DNA of 64,000 bases from Burkholderiales bacterium PBB3 (GTDB lineage: Bacteria; Pseudomonadota; Gammaproteobacteria; Burkholderiales; Burkholderiaceae_C): NCBI GenBank assembly GCA_002256115.1, contig NKIK01000008.1, positions 53,110 to 117,109 of the forward strand, given 5' to 3'. Position numbers and translations under genes: made by a program. Of the stretch, positions 28,784-39,738 are shown piece by piece; the stretch's first letter is position 1; each line of letters starts with the position of its first letter. A model generated the notes under the pieces. It saw only the letters and a list, made by a program, of their open reading frames with translations. It ran no database searches and was not told the origin of the DNA.

Positions 28784-30517
28784 ATGGCATCGCTCGACAC
28801 AATCCAACGTGAATCCCCCGCTATCGCCTTGCCAGGACTTGGCAGGGCACTCGTTGCCGCTGGCAAGCTCGGCCAAAAATCAGCCGAAGAGATTTATCGT
28901 AAGGCTGTCACCGGCAAAAACAGCTTCATTGGTGAATTGGTCGGCTCAGGTGCGGTGTCGGCATCCGACCTGGCTCACACCCTTTCAGCGGCGTATGCCG
29001 CCCCTCTGCTTGACTTAGACGCAATTGATCCGCAAAGGCTGCCGAAAGGGCTGCTTGATGGGAAAATTTGCTTCGACTACCGCGTTGTCGTACTGAGTAA
29101 GCGGAGCAACCGGTTGATGGTGGCGACGGCCGATCCTTCAGATCAAGCTGCGGCTGAAAAAATCAAGTTCTCCACCCAGATGGGTGTCGATTGGGTGATT
29201 GCCGAATACGACAAGTTATCCAAGCTGGTGGAAGCAAGCTCCACCTCCGCAACGGAGGCCATGGAAGACATTATCGGCAGCGACTTCGAGTTTGATGAAG
29301 CGTCTGCGGAGGCAATATCGGACAACGCCCAGGCCAATACAGCTGAGGTTGAAGATGCGCCTGTTGTGCGATTCCTCCACAAGATGCTGATGGATGCTTT
29401 TAGCATGCGGGCCTCTGATCTGCACTTTGAACCATACGAGCATACCTACCGTGTACGTTTCCGTATCGACGGTGAGCTGCGTGAAATAGCATCCCCTCCC
29501 ATCGCCATCAAAGACAAATTGGCATCACGCATCAAGGTTATCTCGCGCATGGACATATCCGAGAAGCGTGTTCCGCAAGATGGTCGTATGAAGCTTAAGG
29601 TTGGACCGGACCGTGTCATCGACTTTCGCGTAAGTACTTTGCCGACTTTGTTTGGCGAAAAAATCGTGATCCGTATTCTGGATCCGAGCAGCGCCAAGTT
29701 GGGAATTGATGCACTCGGTTATGAGCCCGAGGAAAAAGAGCGCTTGATTAAAGCCATCAGCAGGCCCTATGGAATGATTTTAGTGACGGGGCCCACGGGC
29801 TCTGGTAAGACCGTCTCACTGTATACATGCCTCAACATGCTCAATCAGCCGGGTGTCAACATTGCTACTGCGGAAGATCCGTCGGAAATTAATCTCCCAG
29901 GAGTGAACCAGGTCAACGTCAACGAAAAGGCAGGGCTCACCTTCGCCGCTGCGCTGAAGTCTTTCTTGCGGCAGGATCCAGACATCATTATGGTGGGGGA
30001 AATCCGAGATTTGGAAACTGCAGATATCTCCATCAAGGCCGCCCAGACCGGGCACTTGGTACTTTCGACCTTGCATACCAACGATGCGCCGGCAACGCTA
30101 ACGCGAATGCGGAACATGGGTATTGCCCCATTCAATATTGCGTCCAGTGTCATCCTCATTACGGCGCAACGATTGGCTCGGCGTCTTTGTCCTCATTGCA
30201 AATCCGTCGTCGATCTTCCCGAGGAGACTTTACTCAACGCAGGCTACAAGCAGAGCGAACTCGACCATACTTGGAAAACCTATAAACCTGTAGGTTGCTC
30301 CCAATGCAATAACGGCTACAAAGGTCGTGTTGGTATTTATCAAGTCATGCCGATTTCTGAGGAAATTCAGAAGATCATCCTGCGCGATGGCAGCGCAATG
30401 GAAATTGCCAAACAGGCAGATTTAGAGGGTGTTCGGTCTCTGCGACGATCCGGTCTGCACAAAGTTAAGTTAGGACTGACTTCGCTGGAAGAAGTTTTAG
30501 CCTGCACCAATGAATAG
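28784..30517 (+). CDS. pilB: Type IV pilus assembly ATPase
   Basis: A 577-residue secretion ATPase that drives pilus extension. The N-terminal MshEN-type domain is followed by the ATPase core: Walker A GPTGSGKT, Asp-box region ATAEDPSEINLPGVNQVNV, Walker B DIIMVGEIRD and the His-box TGHLVLSTLHTNDA. The zinc-binding tetracysteine CPHC...CSQC near the end separates PilB from the retraction ATPase PilT. It is followed by pilC and pilD; no pilin gene is in the window. The 226 bases before it hold no recognisable gene, and I could not find a convincing sigma-54 site. Confidence 0.97.
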   Translation: MASLDTIQRESPAIALPGLGRALVAAGKLGQKSAEEIYRKAVTGKNSFIGELVGSGAVSASDLAHTLSAAYAAPLLDLDAIDPQRLPKGLLDGKICFDYRVVVLSKRSNRLMVATADPSDQAAAEKIKFSTQMGVDWVIAEYDKLSKLVEASSTSATEAMEDIIGSDFEFDEASAEAISDNAQANTAEVEDAPVVRFLHKMLMDAFSMRASDLHFEPYEHTYRVRFRIDGELREIASPPIAIKDKLASRIKVISRMDISEKRVPQDGRMKLKVGPDRVIDFRVSTLPTLFGEKIVIRILDPSSAKLGIDALGYEPEEKERLIKAISRPYGMILVTGPTGSGKTVSLYTCLNMLNQPGVNIATAEDPSEINLPGVNQVNVNEKAGLTFAAALKSFLRQDPDIIMVGEIRDLETADISIKAAQTGHLVLSTLHTNDAPATLTRMRNMGIAPFNIASSVILITAQRLARRLCPHCKSVVDLPEETLLNAGYKQSELDHTWKTYKPVGCSQCNNGYKGRVGIYQVMPISEEIQKIILRDGSAMEIAKQADLEGVRSLRRSGLHKVKLGLTSLEEVLACTNE

Positions 30518-30537
30518 TAGGGAATCAAGGGGACTCC

Positions 30538-31752
30538 ATGGCAACAGCCAAAGCTGACAATAAAGACGCCGTTTACGAGTGGGAAGGAAAAGACCGTAAC
30601 GGAAAGCAAGTGCGTGGAGAAATCCGTGCCGCTGGCGAAAATCAGGTCAAGGCATCCCTTCGCAGACAAGGCGTGACGCCCACGAAGATCAAAAAGCGCA
30701 GGATGCGCTCTGGGAAGTCCATCAAGCCGAAAGATTTGGCAATTTTTACCCGCCAACTCGCCACCATGATGAAAGCTGGTGTGCCCCTGCTTCAGGCTTT
30801 TGATATTGTGGGCCGGGGCAATCCCAACCCCAGTGTGACGAAGTTGCTGAACGACATTCGAACGGACGTGGAGACCGGTACTTCTTTAAGTGTGGCGTTC
30901 CGTAAATTCCCCATTTACTTTGACGCTCTTTATTGCAATCTAGTAGAAGCAGGAGAATCGGCTGGCATCTTGGACCAACTGCTGGACCGACTCGCGGTCT
31001 ATATGGAAAAGACCGAAGCAATCAAGTCCAAGATTAAATCGGCCCTGATGTACCCCATCACAGTGCTGATCGTTGCCTTTGTAGTTGTAGCTGTGATTAT
31101 GATCTTCGTGATTCCATCTTTTAAGCAAGTGTTCACATCCTTCGGCGGCGAATTACCTATGCCAACGTTGGTGGTGATCGCAATGAGCGAATTTTTCATC
31201 AAGTTCTGGTATTTAATCTTTGGGGGAATCGGTGGTGGCGTTTACTTTTTCCTAGAATCTTGGAAACGGAACGAGAAAATGCAGCGGGTCATGGACAGGG
31301 TCATGCTGAAACTGCCTATTTTTGGCATTTTGGTTGAAAAGTCCTGTATCGCACGTTGGACACGCACTCTATCCACCATGTTTGCAGCTGGCGTCCCCTT
31401 GGTGGAAGCTCTGGACTCGGTTGGTGGCGCATCTGGCAACGCTGTATTTACGGATGCAACACTCAAAATTCAACAAGAAGTTTCTACGGGAACGGCACTC
31501 ACGGCAGCAATGACGAATGCCAATTTGTTCCCCTCCATGGTGCTGCAGATGTGCGCTATTGGTGAAGAATCAGGGTCCATTGACCACATGCTTGGTAAAG
31601 CTGCGGACTTTTATGAAGCTGAAGTGGATGACATGGTGGCAGGAATTTCCAGCTTGATGGAGCCCATCATCATTGTTATTTTGGGCACTATCATTGGCGG
31701 TATCGTCGTCGCGATGTACCTTCCAATTTTCAAACTGGGACAAGTCGTTTAA
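30538..31752 (+). CDS. pilC: Type IV pilus inner-membrane platform protein
   Basis: A 404-residue GspF/PilC protein. Two homologous cytoplasmic halves are separated by membrane helices; seen are DLAIFTRQLATMMKAGVPLL (first half), ARWTRTLSTMFAAGVPLVEA (second half) and a final hydrophobic segment (IIIVILGTIIGGIVVAMYLP). The N-terminal YEWEGKDRNGKQVRGEI is typical for PilC. It forms the membrane platform on which PilB acts. It follows pilB by 20 bases and overlaps pilD by one base, so the three are co-transcribed. Confidence 0.97.
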   Translation: MATAKADNKDAVYEWEGKDRNGKQVRGEIRAAGENQVKASLRRQGVTPTKIKKRRMRSGKSIKPKDLAIFTRQLATMMKAGVPLLQAFDIVGRGNPNPSVTKLLNDIRTDVETGTSLSVAFRKFPIYFDALYCNLVEAGESAGILDQLLDRLAVYMEKTEAIKSKIKSALMYPITVLIVAFVVVAVIMIFVIPSFKQVFTSFGGELPMPTLVVIAMSEFFIKFWYLIFGGIGGGVYFFLESWKRNEKMQRVMDRVMLKLPIFGILVEKSCIARWTRTLSTMFAAGVPLVEALDSVGGASGNAVFTDATLKIQQEVSTGTALTAAMTNANLFPSMVLQMCAIGEESGSIDHMLGKAADFYEAEVDDMVAGISSLMEPIIIVILGTIIGGIVVAMYLPIFKLGQVV

Positions 31753-32597
31753 TGGTACTTAGTAGTCAGTGGCTAGATAGCAGCGTTTTCGGTATCTTGG
31801 GGCTCTTGATAGGAAGCTTTCTCAATGTAGTGATCTATCGTTTACCCAAGATGATGGAGAGACAGTGGGCGACCGAATGTGCAGAAATGTCCAGTCAAAC
31901 CGTCGTACCCTCGGCCTCATTCAATCTCATGGTGCCGCGTTCTAAATGTCCTCATTGCGGGCATCAGATTCGTTGGTACGAAAACATTCCCGTTATCAGT
32001 TATGTCGCATTGCGTGGAAAGTGCTCGGCTTGCAAAGCCCCCATCAGTTTGCGATATCCCACAGTAGAAATTGCCACAGGACTGCTCTTTTTCATCTCGA
32101 TTTGGCAATGGGGTGTGAACCCCACAGGCCTTGCTTGGTGCGTTTTTTCTGCCACTCTACTGACGCTCGCATTAATCGACTGGGACACGACACTGCTCCC
32201 GGACGACCTGACGCTCCCTTTGTTATGGCTTGGGCTGATTGCTGCTGCTCTGCAATGGACCCCCACGTCACTACCGTCTTCACTTTGGGGCGCAGTTGGA
32301 GGATATTTGTCTCTTTGGTCCGTCTATTGGCTTTTCAAGATCGTGACTGGTAAAGAGGGCATGGGATATGGAGATTTCAAACTATTTGCAGCGCTCGGGG
32401 CTTGGTTTGGATGGCAGGCCTTGATACCCATCATCTTAATTTCCTCTGTCATCGGCACGGTTATTGGCATCGCCATGAAATTCACGTCTGGCCTGCGGGA
32501 AGGTGGCTATATACCTTTTGGGCCTTTCCTTGCGGGAGCAGGTATGGCATCTTTGTTGTGGGGGCCAACAGCATTGATGCAGGTGCTTGGACTTTAG
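31752..32597 (+). CDS. pilD: Prepilin leader peptidase / N-methyltransferase
   Basis: A 281-residue polytopic aspartyl protease that cuts type IV prepilins and methylates the new N-terminus. The cytoplasmic zinc-binding loop CPHC...CSAC is intact (about residues 70-95). Both catalytic aspartates are visible, one in LIDWDTTLLPDDL and the second in the GxGD motif GMGYGDFKL. About seven or eight membrane helices are predicted by eye. It overlaps pilC by one base and is followed two bases later by coaE. Confidence 0.97.
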   Translation: MVLSSQWLDSSVFGILGLLIGSFLNVVIYRLPKMMERQWATECAEMSSQTVVPSASFNLMVPRSKCPHCGHQIRWYENIPVISYVALRGKCSACKAPISLRYPTVEIATGLLFFISIWQWGVNPTGLAWCVFSATLLTLALIDWDTTLLPDDLTLPLLWLGLIAAALQWTPTSLPSSLWGAVGGYLSLWSVYWLFKIVTGKEGMGYGDFKLFAALGAWFGWQALIPIILISSVIGTVIGIAMKFTSGLREGGYIPFGPFLAGAGMASLLWGPTALMQVLGL

Positions 32598-32599
32598 TC

Positions 32600-33211
32600 G
32601 TGAAAGGGAATGCAATTCGCTTGGGGCTGACAGGCGGTATCGGTAGTGGGAAAAGCACTGTAGCTGCAATGCTGCAAGGGCTGAATGCTTCTGTTATTGA
32701 TGCAGATGAAATCTCTCGACGGCTTACAGCTAGGCAAGGAGCTGCATTGCCTCAAATTGCAGCCACTTTTGGCCCAGCGTTCATTGACGCAAATGGTGCG
32801 CTGAATCGCCCCAAAATGCGAGAAACAGTATTCAATGACTCTTCTGCCAAAACCAGACTCGAAGGCATCTTGCATCCCCTCATTCGCGAGGAGATGCTGG
32901 TACAAGCAAACTTGGCGTGCGCTCAAGGAGCGGCATGTGTTGTATTGGATATCCCTTTGCTAGTGGAGTCGGGGGCTTGGCGCAATTTTATTGATTTGGT
33001 CTTAGTGGTGGATTGCACAGCGAGTACGCAAGTAAGTCGCGTTATAGCGCGCAATGGCTTGTCAGACGCGGCCGTACAAAGCATGATGGCTGCACAGCTC
33101 AGCCGCGAAGAGCGCCTACTCGCTGCAGATATTGTGCTGTTCAATGACGACTGCTCGATGGAACAATTGGTCAGCAGCGTCTCGGCAATTGCTCCGAAGA
33201 TCGGGCTATGA
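32600..33211 (+). CDS. coaE: Dephospho-CoA kinase
   Basis: A 203-residue P-loop kinase that performs the last step of coenzyme A synthesis. The nucleotide-binding loop GGIGSGKST is near residue 15, followed by IDADEISRRLT; LHPLIREEM and VLDIPLLVESG complete the family pattern. The GTG at 32600, two bases after the pilD stop, is used; the longer open frame upstream is a shadow of pilD. The order pilD-coaE-zapD-yacG is the same as in many gamma- and betaproteobacteria. Confidence 0.96.
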   Translation: MKGNAIRLGLTGGIGSGKSTVAAMLQGLNASVIDADEISRRLTARQGAALPQIAATFGPAFIDANGALNRPKMRETVFNDSSAKTRLEGILHPLIREEMLVQANLACAQGAACVVLDIPLLVESGAWRNFIDLVLVVDCTASTQVSRVIARNGLSDAAVQSMMAAQLSREERLLAADIVLFNDDCSMEQLVSSVSAIAPKIGL

Positions 33212-33233
33212 TTTGGCAATTGGAAATTACCGC

Positions 33234-33989
33234 GTGATCCTTTACGAATACCCCTTCAACGAGCGCGTTCGCACTTATTTGCGTCTGGAGCACTTGTTTC
33301 TCAATCTGTCTGACTTAACGACACGGGAGCCTGCGCTTGATCACCATTTCGCTTTGACCACCATCTTTGAGGTGATGGACGTTGCCGCACGGGCGGACCT
33401 AAAGTCCGATGTATTGAAAGACTTGGAAAAGCAGAAGCAAACCCTGAACAGTTACCGAGGCAATCCAGCCATTGCCGAATCCGTGCTGGATAAGGTAATC
33501 GTACAGATTGAGCAATGCTTCTCCGGCCTAAACGCACAACCCGGTAAAGCTGGGCAATCATTGCAAGAGAATGACTGGCTTATGAGCATTCGTAGCCGGG
33601 TTGGTATCCCCGGGGGAACTTGTGAATTCGATTTGCCTGCCTACTTTGCTTGGCAACACCGCGATGTCGCAAGCCGCCAAGCTGATTTGGCAAGATGGTC
33701 AGAAACACTGTCACCGTTGGCAGAATCCATTCATCTGCTGCTGAAATTACTTCGAGATTCGGGTGCACCTCAAAAAGTTATAGCAATTGGTGGACAATTT
33801 CAGCAAAACTTGCCGCAAGGTAGAACATTTCAGTTGCTTCGCCTGTCCTTGGATCCTCGTCTTGGGCTGATTCCCGAAATCAGCGGGAATAGACTGATGG
33901 TGTCCATTCGGATGATGCGTCACGAAAGTGATGACCGACTTCACACCGTCACAGAAGACGGTGCGTTTGAAGTCACACTTTGCTCCTAA
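33234..33989 (+). CDS. zapD: Cell division protein ZapD (DUF1342)
   Basis: A 251-residue FtsZ-binding protein that bundles FtsZ filaments and stabilises the division ring. The start ILYEYPFNERVRTYLRLEHLF is the usual N-terminus in betaproteobacteria; the all-alpha region continues to about residue 110, and the beta-rich C-terminal domain includes CEFDLPAYFAWQH. GTG 33234 is chosen because it fits the family start; TTG 33213 would add seven residues. It sits between coaE and yacG. Confidence 0.94.
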   Translation: MILYEYPFNERVRTYLRLEHLFLNLSDLTTREPALDHHFALTTIFEVMDVAARADLKSDVLKDLEKQKQTLNSYRGNPAIAESVLDKVIVQIEQCFSGLNAQPGKAGQSLQENDWLMSIRSRVGIPGGTCEFDLPAYFAWQHRDVASRQADLARWSETLSPLAESIHLLLKLLRDSGAPQKVIAIGGQFQQNLPQGRTFQLLRLSLDPRLGLIPEISGNRLMVSIRMMRHESDDRLHTVTEDGAFEVTLCS

Positions 33990-33999
33990 GTCGAGGTTG

Positions 34000-34236
34000 A
34001 TGATGGCTGCAGGAAGTCAAAATTCAAGTCATTCTCCCGACGAGCCAGGGGAATTTGCAAGCCGGATTGTGGTTTGCCCGCATTGCAAGGGTGATAGCGT
34101 CTACCACTCTAGCAATTCGGCTCGCCCTTTTTGCAGCCCTCGCTGTCGTGCCCTGGATTTGGGTGCTTGGGCCAACGAAGACTTCCGCGTTGCTGACGGC
34201 ATTCCTGTGGGTGACACTCGCATCGACGATGTCTAA
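34000..34236 (+). CDS. yacG: DNA gyrase inhibitor YacG (zinc-binding)
   Basis: A 78-residue protein. Four cysteines (C26, C29, C45 and C49) bind zinc in VVCPHCKGDSVYH and RPFCSPRCRALDLG, followed by the conserved WANEDFRV. YacG binds GyrB and prevents DNA binding by gyrase. Two ATG codons in a row (34000 and 34003) are possible starts; GAGG lies closer to the ideal distance from the second. It ends with a four-base overlap with the convergent mutT gene. Confidence 0.94.
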   Translation: MMAAGSQNSSHSPDEPGEFASRIVVCPHCKGDSVYHSSNSARPFCSPRCRALDLGAWANEDFRVADGIPVGDTRIDDV

Positions 34237-34709
34237 AGGCCTTCCGAGACCGGACCTATGAAACCCCGGTCCTCTGCAAGCCATGTTAGTACTGGAAAAG
34301 TACCCGGCAAAACTGGCTCCAGTCGCACCGGGAGCGTTGACCAGTTAAAGTCTTGACTCTCTCGCATCTCAATGTTGCCAAGCCAGTTGGTTACCAAGCA
34401 AAAATGCAGGCGCACCATGGCATGCGGATAGTCAAAAACCTCTTGGCGCCAGAGTGTCGCATCTTGCACCTGTATACCAATCTCCTCCTGAAGCTCGCGC
34501 GCAAGTGCTTCCAGCACGGTCTCTCCAGCCTCTAGCTTGCCTCCAGGAAATTCCCAGTAGCCTGCATAGGGTTTGCCTTTGGGTCGTGATGTAAGCAGGA
34601 AAGCACCATCCGACAGCCGCACCAATACGCCAACAGCGACCTCTGTCAGTAGCCGCTCTGCTTGCGGTGCACGGACAACTTGAGGGTCCACCACTTTAGG
34701 GACTGTCAT
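34233..34709 (-). CDS. mutT: MutT-type Nudix hydrolase (8-oxo-dGTP)
   Basis: A 158-residue Nudix protein. The box GGKLEAGETVLEALAREL... is complete, preceded by FLLTSRPKGKPYAGYWEFP, which is typical for MutT acting on 8-oxo-dGTP to avoid A-to-C changes. The start at ATG 34709 overlaps the stop of the ATPase gene upstream by four bases (ATGA), so they are coupled. The frame is open for 50 more codons upstream but this is ATPase-gene shadow. MutT was assigned over other Nudix enzymes by similarity of the P-G-Y-W-E-F-P region. Confidence 0.9.
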   Translation of the reverse strand: MTVPKVVDPQVVRAPQAERLLTEVAVGVLVRLSDGAFLLTSRPKGKPYAGYWEFPGGKLEAGETVLEALARELQEEIGIQVQDATLWRQEVFDYPHAMVRLHFCLVTNWLGNIEMRESQDFNWSTLPVRLEPVLPGTFPVLTWLAEDRGFIGPVSEGL

Positions 34710-35587
34710 GGCTGTACAACGCCGTTGCGTCCCGCAAAGTCGCGGGCAAACTGCCAAGCCACCCGACCACTTCGGGAGCCTCGCTCTAGCGACCATATAA
34801 GTGCCTCTGCACGCACTTTGGGCTCGTCCAACGAGTCGACTCCAAAAGCGAGCAACCATTGCGCGACAATCGCCAAGTACTCGGCTTGATTGAAAGGGTA
34901 GAAACTAATCCACAAGCCAAAGCGTTCAGACAAAGAAATTTTCTCTTCGATCACCTCACCGGGATGGACCTCGCCATCTTCTGTATGCTGGTAGCTTGCG
35001 TTTTCTGAATGGTATTCCGGTAAGAGATGGCGTCGATTGCTGGTCGCGTAAATCAACACATTGGAACCAGTTGCCGCAATAGAGCCGTCCAATGCGGACT
35101 TGAGTGCCTTATAGCCAGCTTCTCCCTCGTCAAAGCTTAGGTCATCGCAGTACACGATGAATTTTTCTGGGCGATCTACCAACAACTCCAAAATGTCGGG
35201 CAAGTCCACCATGTCAGTCTTTTCGACTTCGATAAGCCGCAGACCTTGCAGGTGGAAAGCTTGCAAACAAGCCTTCACCAGTGATGACTTTCCGGTACCA
35301 CGTGCACCCGTCAACAGCACGTTATTGGCTGGCAGGCCACGCACAAACTGCTCAGTGTTTCTGTGAATTTTGGCTTTCTGAACATCCACTTCCTTCAGAT
35401 CATCCAATGCCATCAAACTCATCTGAAAAACGGGCAGCAGAGCGCATGCACCTGATGCCCGCCGACGGTAACGATAGGCGAAGGAAGCATTCCAGTCCGG
35501 TGGCTGGATCTGCCCAGGCAATGCGGCCTCGATGCGCTGCATCAAAACTTCAGCACGGGCCACCAATCTACCAAGCGCTTCGTTCAT
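34706..35587 (-). CDS. DUF815-like ATP-binding protein
   Basis: A 293-residue ATPase with Walker A GARGTGKSS (about residues 100-108), a Walker B-type YCDDLSFDEGE and a sensor region LIYATSNRRHLLPEY. The remainder, including SERFGLWISFYPF, matches what I recall of DUF815 proteins, which have no settled function. ATG 35587 is chosen since it clears argJ; ATG 35635 would add 16 residues and overlap the argJ end by about 30 bases. It is placed between argJ and mutT, as I recall for related genomes, and is translationally coupled to mutT. Confidence 0.85.
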   Translation of the reverse strand: MNEALGRLVARAEVLMQRIEAALPGQIQPPDWNASFAYRYRRRASGACALLPVFQMSLMALDDLKEVDVQKAKIHRNTEQFVRGLPANNVLLTGARGTGKSSLVKACLQAFHLQGLRLIEVEKTDMVDLPDILELLVDRPEKFIVYCDDLSFDEGEAGYKALKSALDGSIAATGSNVLIYATSNRRHLLPEYHSENASYQHTEDGEVHPGEVIEEKISLSERFGLWISFYPFNQAEYLAIVAQWLLAFGVDSLDEPKVRAEALIWSLERGSRSGRVAWQFARDFAGRNGVVQP

Positions 35588-35603
35588 CGCAACCACGGCT
35601 GCA

Positions 35604-36833
35604 TCAGGATCGATAGTCCGCGTTGATGGTGACATAGTCGTGGCTGAAGTCGCAGGTCCAAACGGTATCGGTACACGCCCCCCGCCCAAGGCCAATACGC
35701 ACCAAAATTTCTGCCTTTTTCATGACACGTTGACCATCTTCCTCGCGGTACTGAGAGTTGCGGCCGCCGCGTGTTACTACATGTACATCATCCAAAAACA
35801 ACTCAATGGTTTCTTGGTTCAGATCATCAATACCCGCATAACCCACAGCAGCCAATATACGGCCTAGATTGGGATCACTCGCAAAGAACGCTGTTTTTAC
35901 CAAGGGGGAGTGTGCGACAGCATAGGCCACTTTGCGGCACTCGGCTGCATCGCGCCCTCCCTCTACTTGCACTGTGATGAATTTGGTTGCACCTTCGCCA
36001 TCGCGCACAATGGCCTGGGCTAACTGACGTGCTACGGCCAACATGGCCTGCTTCAACAACAATCCTGCACCTGATTCCAATACGTCGATGGTGGAATGAT
36101 TGGCCTTGTTAGAGGCAATCACAATCAAAGAGTCGTTGGTCGATGTATCACCGTCTACCGTAACGCGGTTAAATGAACCTTCAGCGAGCTCCAATGCCAA
36201 TTCCTTCATCACGGACTGGCTCACGCAAGCATCGGTTGCAATGAAACCCAACATGGTGGCCATATTGGGCCGAATCATGCCTGCACCTTTGCTGATACCA
36301 GTCACATGCACAGGCTGTCCTGCAATTTCTAGACGAACACTAAAAGCCTTGGGCTGGGTATCCGTGGTCATGATGCCTTCAGCAGCGCGGAACCAATGGC
36401 CTGGCTGAGCATCTGCAATCGCAGCGGCCAGACCGGCTTCAATACGGTCACTGGGCAGTGGCTCCATGATCACGCCGGTTGAAAACGGCAACACTTGGGC
36501 CGCGTCAACATTCAACTTCCGGGCCAAGGCTTCACAGGTGGCGTTCGCTCGCGCCAACCCATCAACCCCAGTGCCTGCATTCGCATTGCCGGTGTTGATC
36601 AAAATGGCGCGAATCTCCGCACCACCATCCAGGTGCTCGCGGCAAATTTGCACAGGTGCAGCACAAAAACGATTGGTTGTAAAAACACCCGACACCGAAG
36701 CCCCTGGCTCAATCAGCATTACCGTCAGGTCTTTACGATCTTGTTTGCGTATTCCGGCCTCCGTCACTCCAATGGTGACACCCACAATAGAGAAAAGTTG
36801 CTCCGGTATGGGCAAAGCTAGGTTCACAGCCAT
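35604..36833 (-). CDS. argJ: Glutamate N-acetyltransferase / amino-acid acetyltransferase
   Basis: A 409-residue bifunctional arginine-pathway enzyme that recycles the acetyl group from N-acetylornithine to glutamate. It is made as one chain that cuts itself before the threonine in [10 protein letters not shown] (about residue 190), producing alpha and beta subunits. KGAGMI precedes this site, and [10 protein letters not shown] and [16 protein letters not shown] are further family markers. ATG 36833 has AGGA at a good distance. It lies 11 bases after secA on the same strand. Together with argG at 57.7 kb the window has two arginine genes, not in one operon. Confidence 0.96.
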   Translation of the reverse strand: MAVNLALPIPEQLFSIVGVTIGVTEAGIRKQDRKDLTVMLIEPGASVSGVFTTNRFCAAPVQICREHLDGGAEIRAILINTGNANAGTGVDGLARANATCEALARKLNVDAAQVLPFSTGVIMEPLPSDRIEAGLAAAIADAQPGHWFRAAEGIMTTDTQPKAFSVRLEIAGQPVHVTGISKGAGMIRPNMATMLGFIATDACVSQSVMKELALELAEGSFNRVTVDGDTSTNDSLIVIASNKANHSTIDVLESGAGLLLKQAMLAVARQLAQAIVRDGEGATKFITVQVEGGRDAAECRKVAYAVAHSPLVKTAFFASDPNLGRILAAVGYAGIDDLNQETIELFLDDVHVVTRGGRNSQYREEDGQRVMKKAEILVRIGLGRGACTDTVWTCDFSHDYVTINADYRS

Positions 36834-36844
36834 AGAAAATCCTA

Positions 36845-39598
36845 TCAAGCCAGTTTGCCGTGGCAGTGTTTGAACTTCTTGCCGCTGCCGCATGGACATG
36901 CATCATTCCGTCCGACATGCGAAAAGTCTGCGCCAGCGCTTCGTAGTGTTTGAGGATCAACTGTGGTCTGCACCTCCCCAGTTTCTGTAGGCGCACTGTA
37001 GGTCACGTTGGCAATGCTGTCCGCACGGGTCTCAATGGCATCGGTAGCTTGCTCCAATTGTTCTGACGACTGAATCCGCACCGTCATCAGAATCTTGGTC
37101 ACCTCGTTCTTCACAGAATCCAGCAACTGCCCGAACAATTCAAAGGCCTCGCGCTTGTACTCTTGCTTGGGCTGCTTCTGAGCATAGCCGCGCAAATGAA
37201 TCCCCTGGCGCAAATAGTCCAACGCGCTCAAGTGATCACGCCAATGGCTATCAATACTTTGCAACAGCACCATCCGTTCAAACTGGGTAAAGCTCTCAAC
37301 GCCGACCAAATTCAACTTGGCTTTGAACTGGGTATGGGCCGCAACCACCACCCTATCTAGCAATTCGTGGTCCGTAATGGAGGATGCATCTTGTACGAGT
37401 TTCACCAGATCAATATCCAGCTGCCACTCATCCGAAAGTACCTTTTGCAAGCCAACTACATCCCATTGCTCTTCGACGGATTCGGCAGGCACAAACTGCC
37501 GCACCAAATCCTGGAAACATCCTTCACGCAATGACTCGATTTGAGCATTCAAATCCGAAGCGTCCAAGATAGCGTTGCGCTGTTGGTAAATCACTTTGCG
37601 CTGGTCATTGGAGACGTCGTCGTACTCCAACAATTGCTTACGCATATCGAAATTGCGCGCCTCTACCTTGCGCTGGGCGCTCTCAATACTGCGGGTCACA
37701 ATACCAGCCTCGATCGCCTCGCCGTCCGGCATCTTCAGGCGGTCCATGATCGACTTCACACGATCGCCCGCAAAAATGCGCATCAGTGCATCATCAAGAC
37801 TCAGGTAGAAGCGCGATGAACCAGGGTCACCCTGCCGACCCGAGCGACCACGCAGTTGGTTGTCAATCCGGCGCGATTCATGGCGCTCCGTGGCAATGAT
37901 TCGCAGCCCGCCTAAACCCTTGACTAGCTCATGTTCGGTAGACCACTGCCCGCGAACCTCAGTTATCTTGGCTGCCTTGACCGTATCGTTCAAGCTTTCA
38001 TCGCCCTCAATCGTTGCAATCGCCTTTTCGATACTTCCACCTAAAACAATATCGGTTCCACGGCCCGCCATATTCGTGGCAATCGTGATCATTTTTAGGC
38101 GACCGGCCTGGGCCACGATGTCGGCCTCGCGAGCGTGTTGCTTCGCATTCAGCACTTGATGCGGCAGCTTGGCTTTGTCCAGCAAACCAGAAATCAGCTC
38201 TGAATTTTCAATCGACGTAGTTCCCACCAGCACCGGTTGCCCACGGTCGTAACATTCTTTGATGTCATTGATGGCGGCTTCGTACTTTTCACGCGTAGTT
38301 TTATAGACGCGGTCCAACTGATCGTCCCGCCGACTAATGCGATTGGGCGGAATGACAACGGTCTCCAAACCATAGATTTCTTGAAATTCGTAGGCTTCAG
38401 TATCGGCCGTGCCGGTCATACCTGAAAGCTTTCCATAGAGACGGAAATAATTCTGGAAAGTGATCGATGCCAGCGTTTGATTCTCTGCCTGGATCGTCAC
38501 ACCCTCTTTGGCCTCCACCGCCTGATGCAAACCATCGCTCCAGCGGCGACCGGTCATTAAGCGCCCTGTGAACTCGTCCACAATCACGATCTCTCCATCT
38601 TGCACAACATAGTGCTGGTCGCGATGGTAGAGGTGATTGGCGCGCAAAGCTGCATACAAGTGATGCATCAGCGTGATGTTGGAGGGGTCATACAAAGACG
38701 AACCTTCAGGAATCAACCCCATCTCCGCAAAAATGCGCTCTGCACTTTCATGACCCTGCTCTGTCAAGAAGACCTGGTGACTCTTCTCGTCCAGCGTAAA
38801 GTCACCCGGCTTGGTAACTCCCTCACCGGTCCGTGGGTCGGCCTCTCCCTCCTGACGCACAAGCCCAGGCACCGCCTTGTTGATTGCCAAGTACATGGCC
38901 GTGTGATCTTCGGCCTGGCCACTAATGATCAGCGGCGTGCGTGCCTCATCGATCAGAATGGAGTCCACCTCATCCACGATGGCGTAGTTCAGTCCGCGCT
39001 GCACACGGTCACCTACTTCATGCACCATGTTGTCACGCAGGTAATCAAAGCCGTATTCGTTGTTGGTACCGTAAGTAATATCAGCGCCGTAAGCCACCTG
39101 CTTTTCCTCGCGGGCCATTTGCGGCAAGTTGATGCCCACCGTTAACCCGAGGAAGTTGTAGAGACGACCCATCCACTTCGCATCTCGCGTGGCTAGGTAA
39201 TCATTGACCGTCACAACGTGCACACCCTTACCCGAAAGCGCATTCAAGTAGACCGGCAAAGTAGCCGTCAGCGTCTTGCCCTCACCCGTGCGCATTTCGG
39301 AAATCTTGCCGTTGTGCAAGGACATGCCACCCAGGATTTGCACATCAAAGTGACGCATCTTCATGACGCGCTTGGAGCCCTCACGCACGATGGCAAAGGC
39401 CTCGGGCAGTACCGCATCCAGAGTTTCACCTTTGGCGACACGGTCCTTGAACTCTTGCGTTTTCTGGCGCAGCCCGTCATCGGACAACTTTTCGAACTGG
39501 GCCTCCAATGCATTGACCTTGGTGAGCACGTTGCGGTACTGTTTGAGCAAGCGGTCATTGCGACTGCCGAAAATTTTTGTCAGTATGTTGATGGCCAT
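36845..39598 (-). CDS. secA: Preprotein translocase ATPase SecA
   Basis: A 917-residue motor that pushes unfolded preproteins through SecYEG. The first nucleotide-binding site has [11 protein letters not shown] (Walker A) and [20 protein letters not shown]; the second half has [11 protein letters not shown] and [10 protein letters not shown]. The C-terminus has the SecB- and zinc-binding tail [14 protein letters not shown]. Length is typical of proteobacteria. A gap of 140 bases separates it from the M23 peptidase gene upstream. Confidence 0.98.
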   Translation of the reverse strand: MAINILTKIFGSRNDRLLKQYRNVLTKVNALEAQFEKLSDDGLRQKTQEFKDRVAKGETLDAVLPEAFAIVREGSKRVMKMRHFDVQILGGMSLHNGKISEMRTGEGKTLTATLPVYLNALSGKGVHVVTVNDYLATRDAKWMGRLYNFLGLTVGINLPQMAREEKQVAYGADITYGTNNEYGFDYLRDNMVHEVGDRVQRGLNYAIVDEVDSILIDEARTPLIISGQAEDHTAMYLAINKAVPGLVRQEGEADPRTGEGVTKPGDFTLDEKSHQVFLTEQGHESAERIFAEMGLIPEGSSLYDPSNITLMHHLYAALRANHLYHRDQHYVVQDGEIVIVDEFTGRLMTGRRWSDGLHQAVEAKEGVTIQAENQTLASITFQNYFRLYGKLSGMTGTADTEAYEFQEIYGLETVVIPPNRISRRDDQLDRVYKTTREKYEAAINDIKECYDRGQPVLVGTTSIENSELISGLLDKAKLPHQVLNAKQHAREADIVAQAGRLKMITIATNMAGRGTDIVLGGSIEKAIATIEGDESLNDTVKAAKITEVRGQWSTEHELVKGLGGLRIIATERHESRRIDNQLRGRSGRQGDPGSSRFYLSLDDALMRIFAGDRVKSIMDRLKMPDGEAIEAGIVTRSIESAQRKVEARNFDMRKQLLEYDDVSNDQRKVIYQQRNAILDASDLNAQIESLREGCFQDLVRQFVPAESVEEQWDVVGLQKVLSDEWQLDIDLVKLVQDASSITDHELLDRVVVAAHTQFKAKLNLVGVESFTQFERMVLLQSIDSHWRDHLSALDYLRQGIHLRGYAQKQPKQEYKREAFELFGQLLDSVKNEVTKILMTVRIQSSEQLEQATDAIETRADSIANVTYSAPTETGEVQTTVDPQTLRSAGADFSHVGRNDACPCGSGKKFKHCHGKLA

Positions 39599-39738
39599 GA
39601 ATGCAAGACCGGCCTGGGGCCAAATGGCCCTCAGATCAGCGCAGTCCTTTAATGTGATCGGTGGAAAGTGGGGGCGCCCCAGAAAATTCCAACCCGCAGT
39701 GAGGTTGAAAATTGTTCAGATAACCCAAAACACGGATT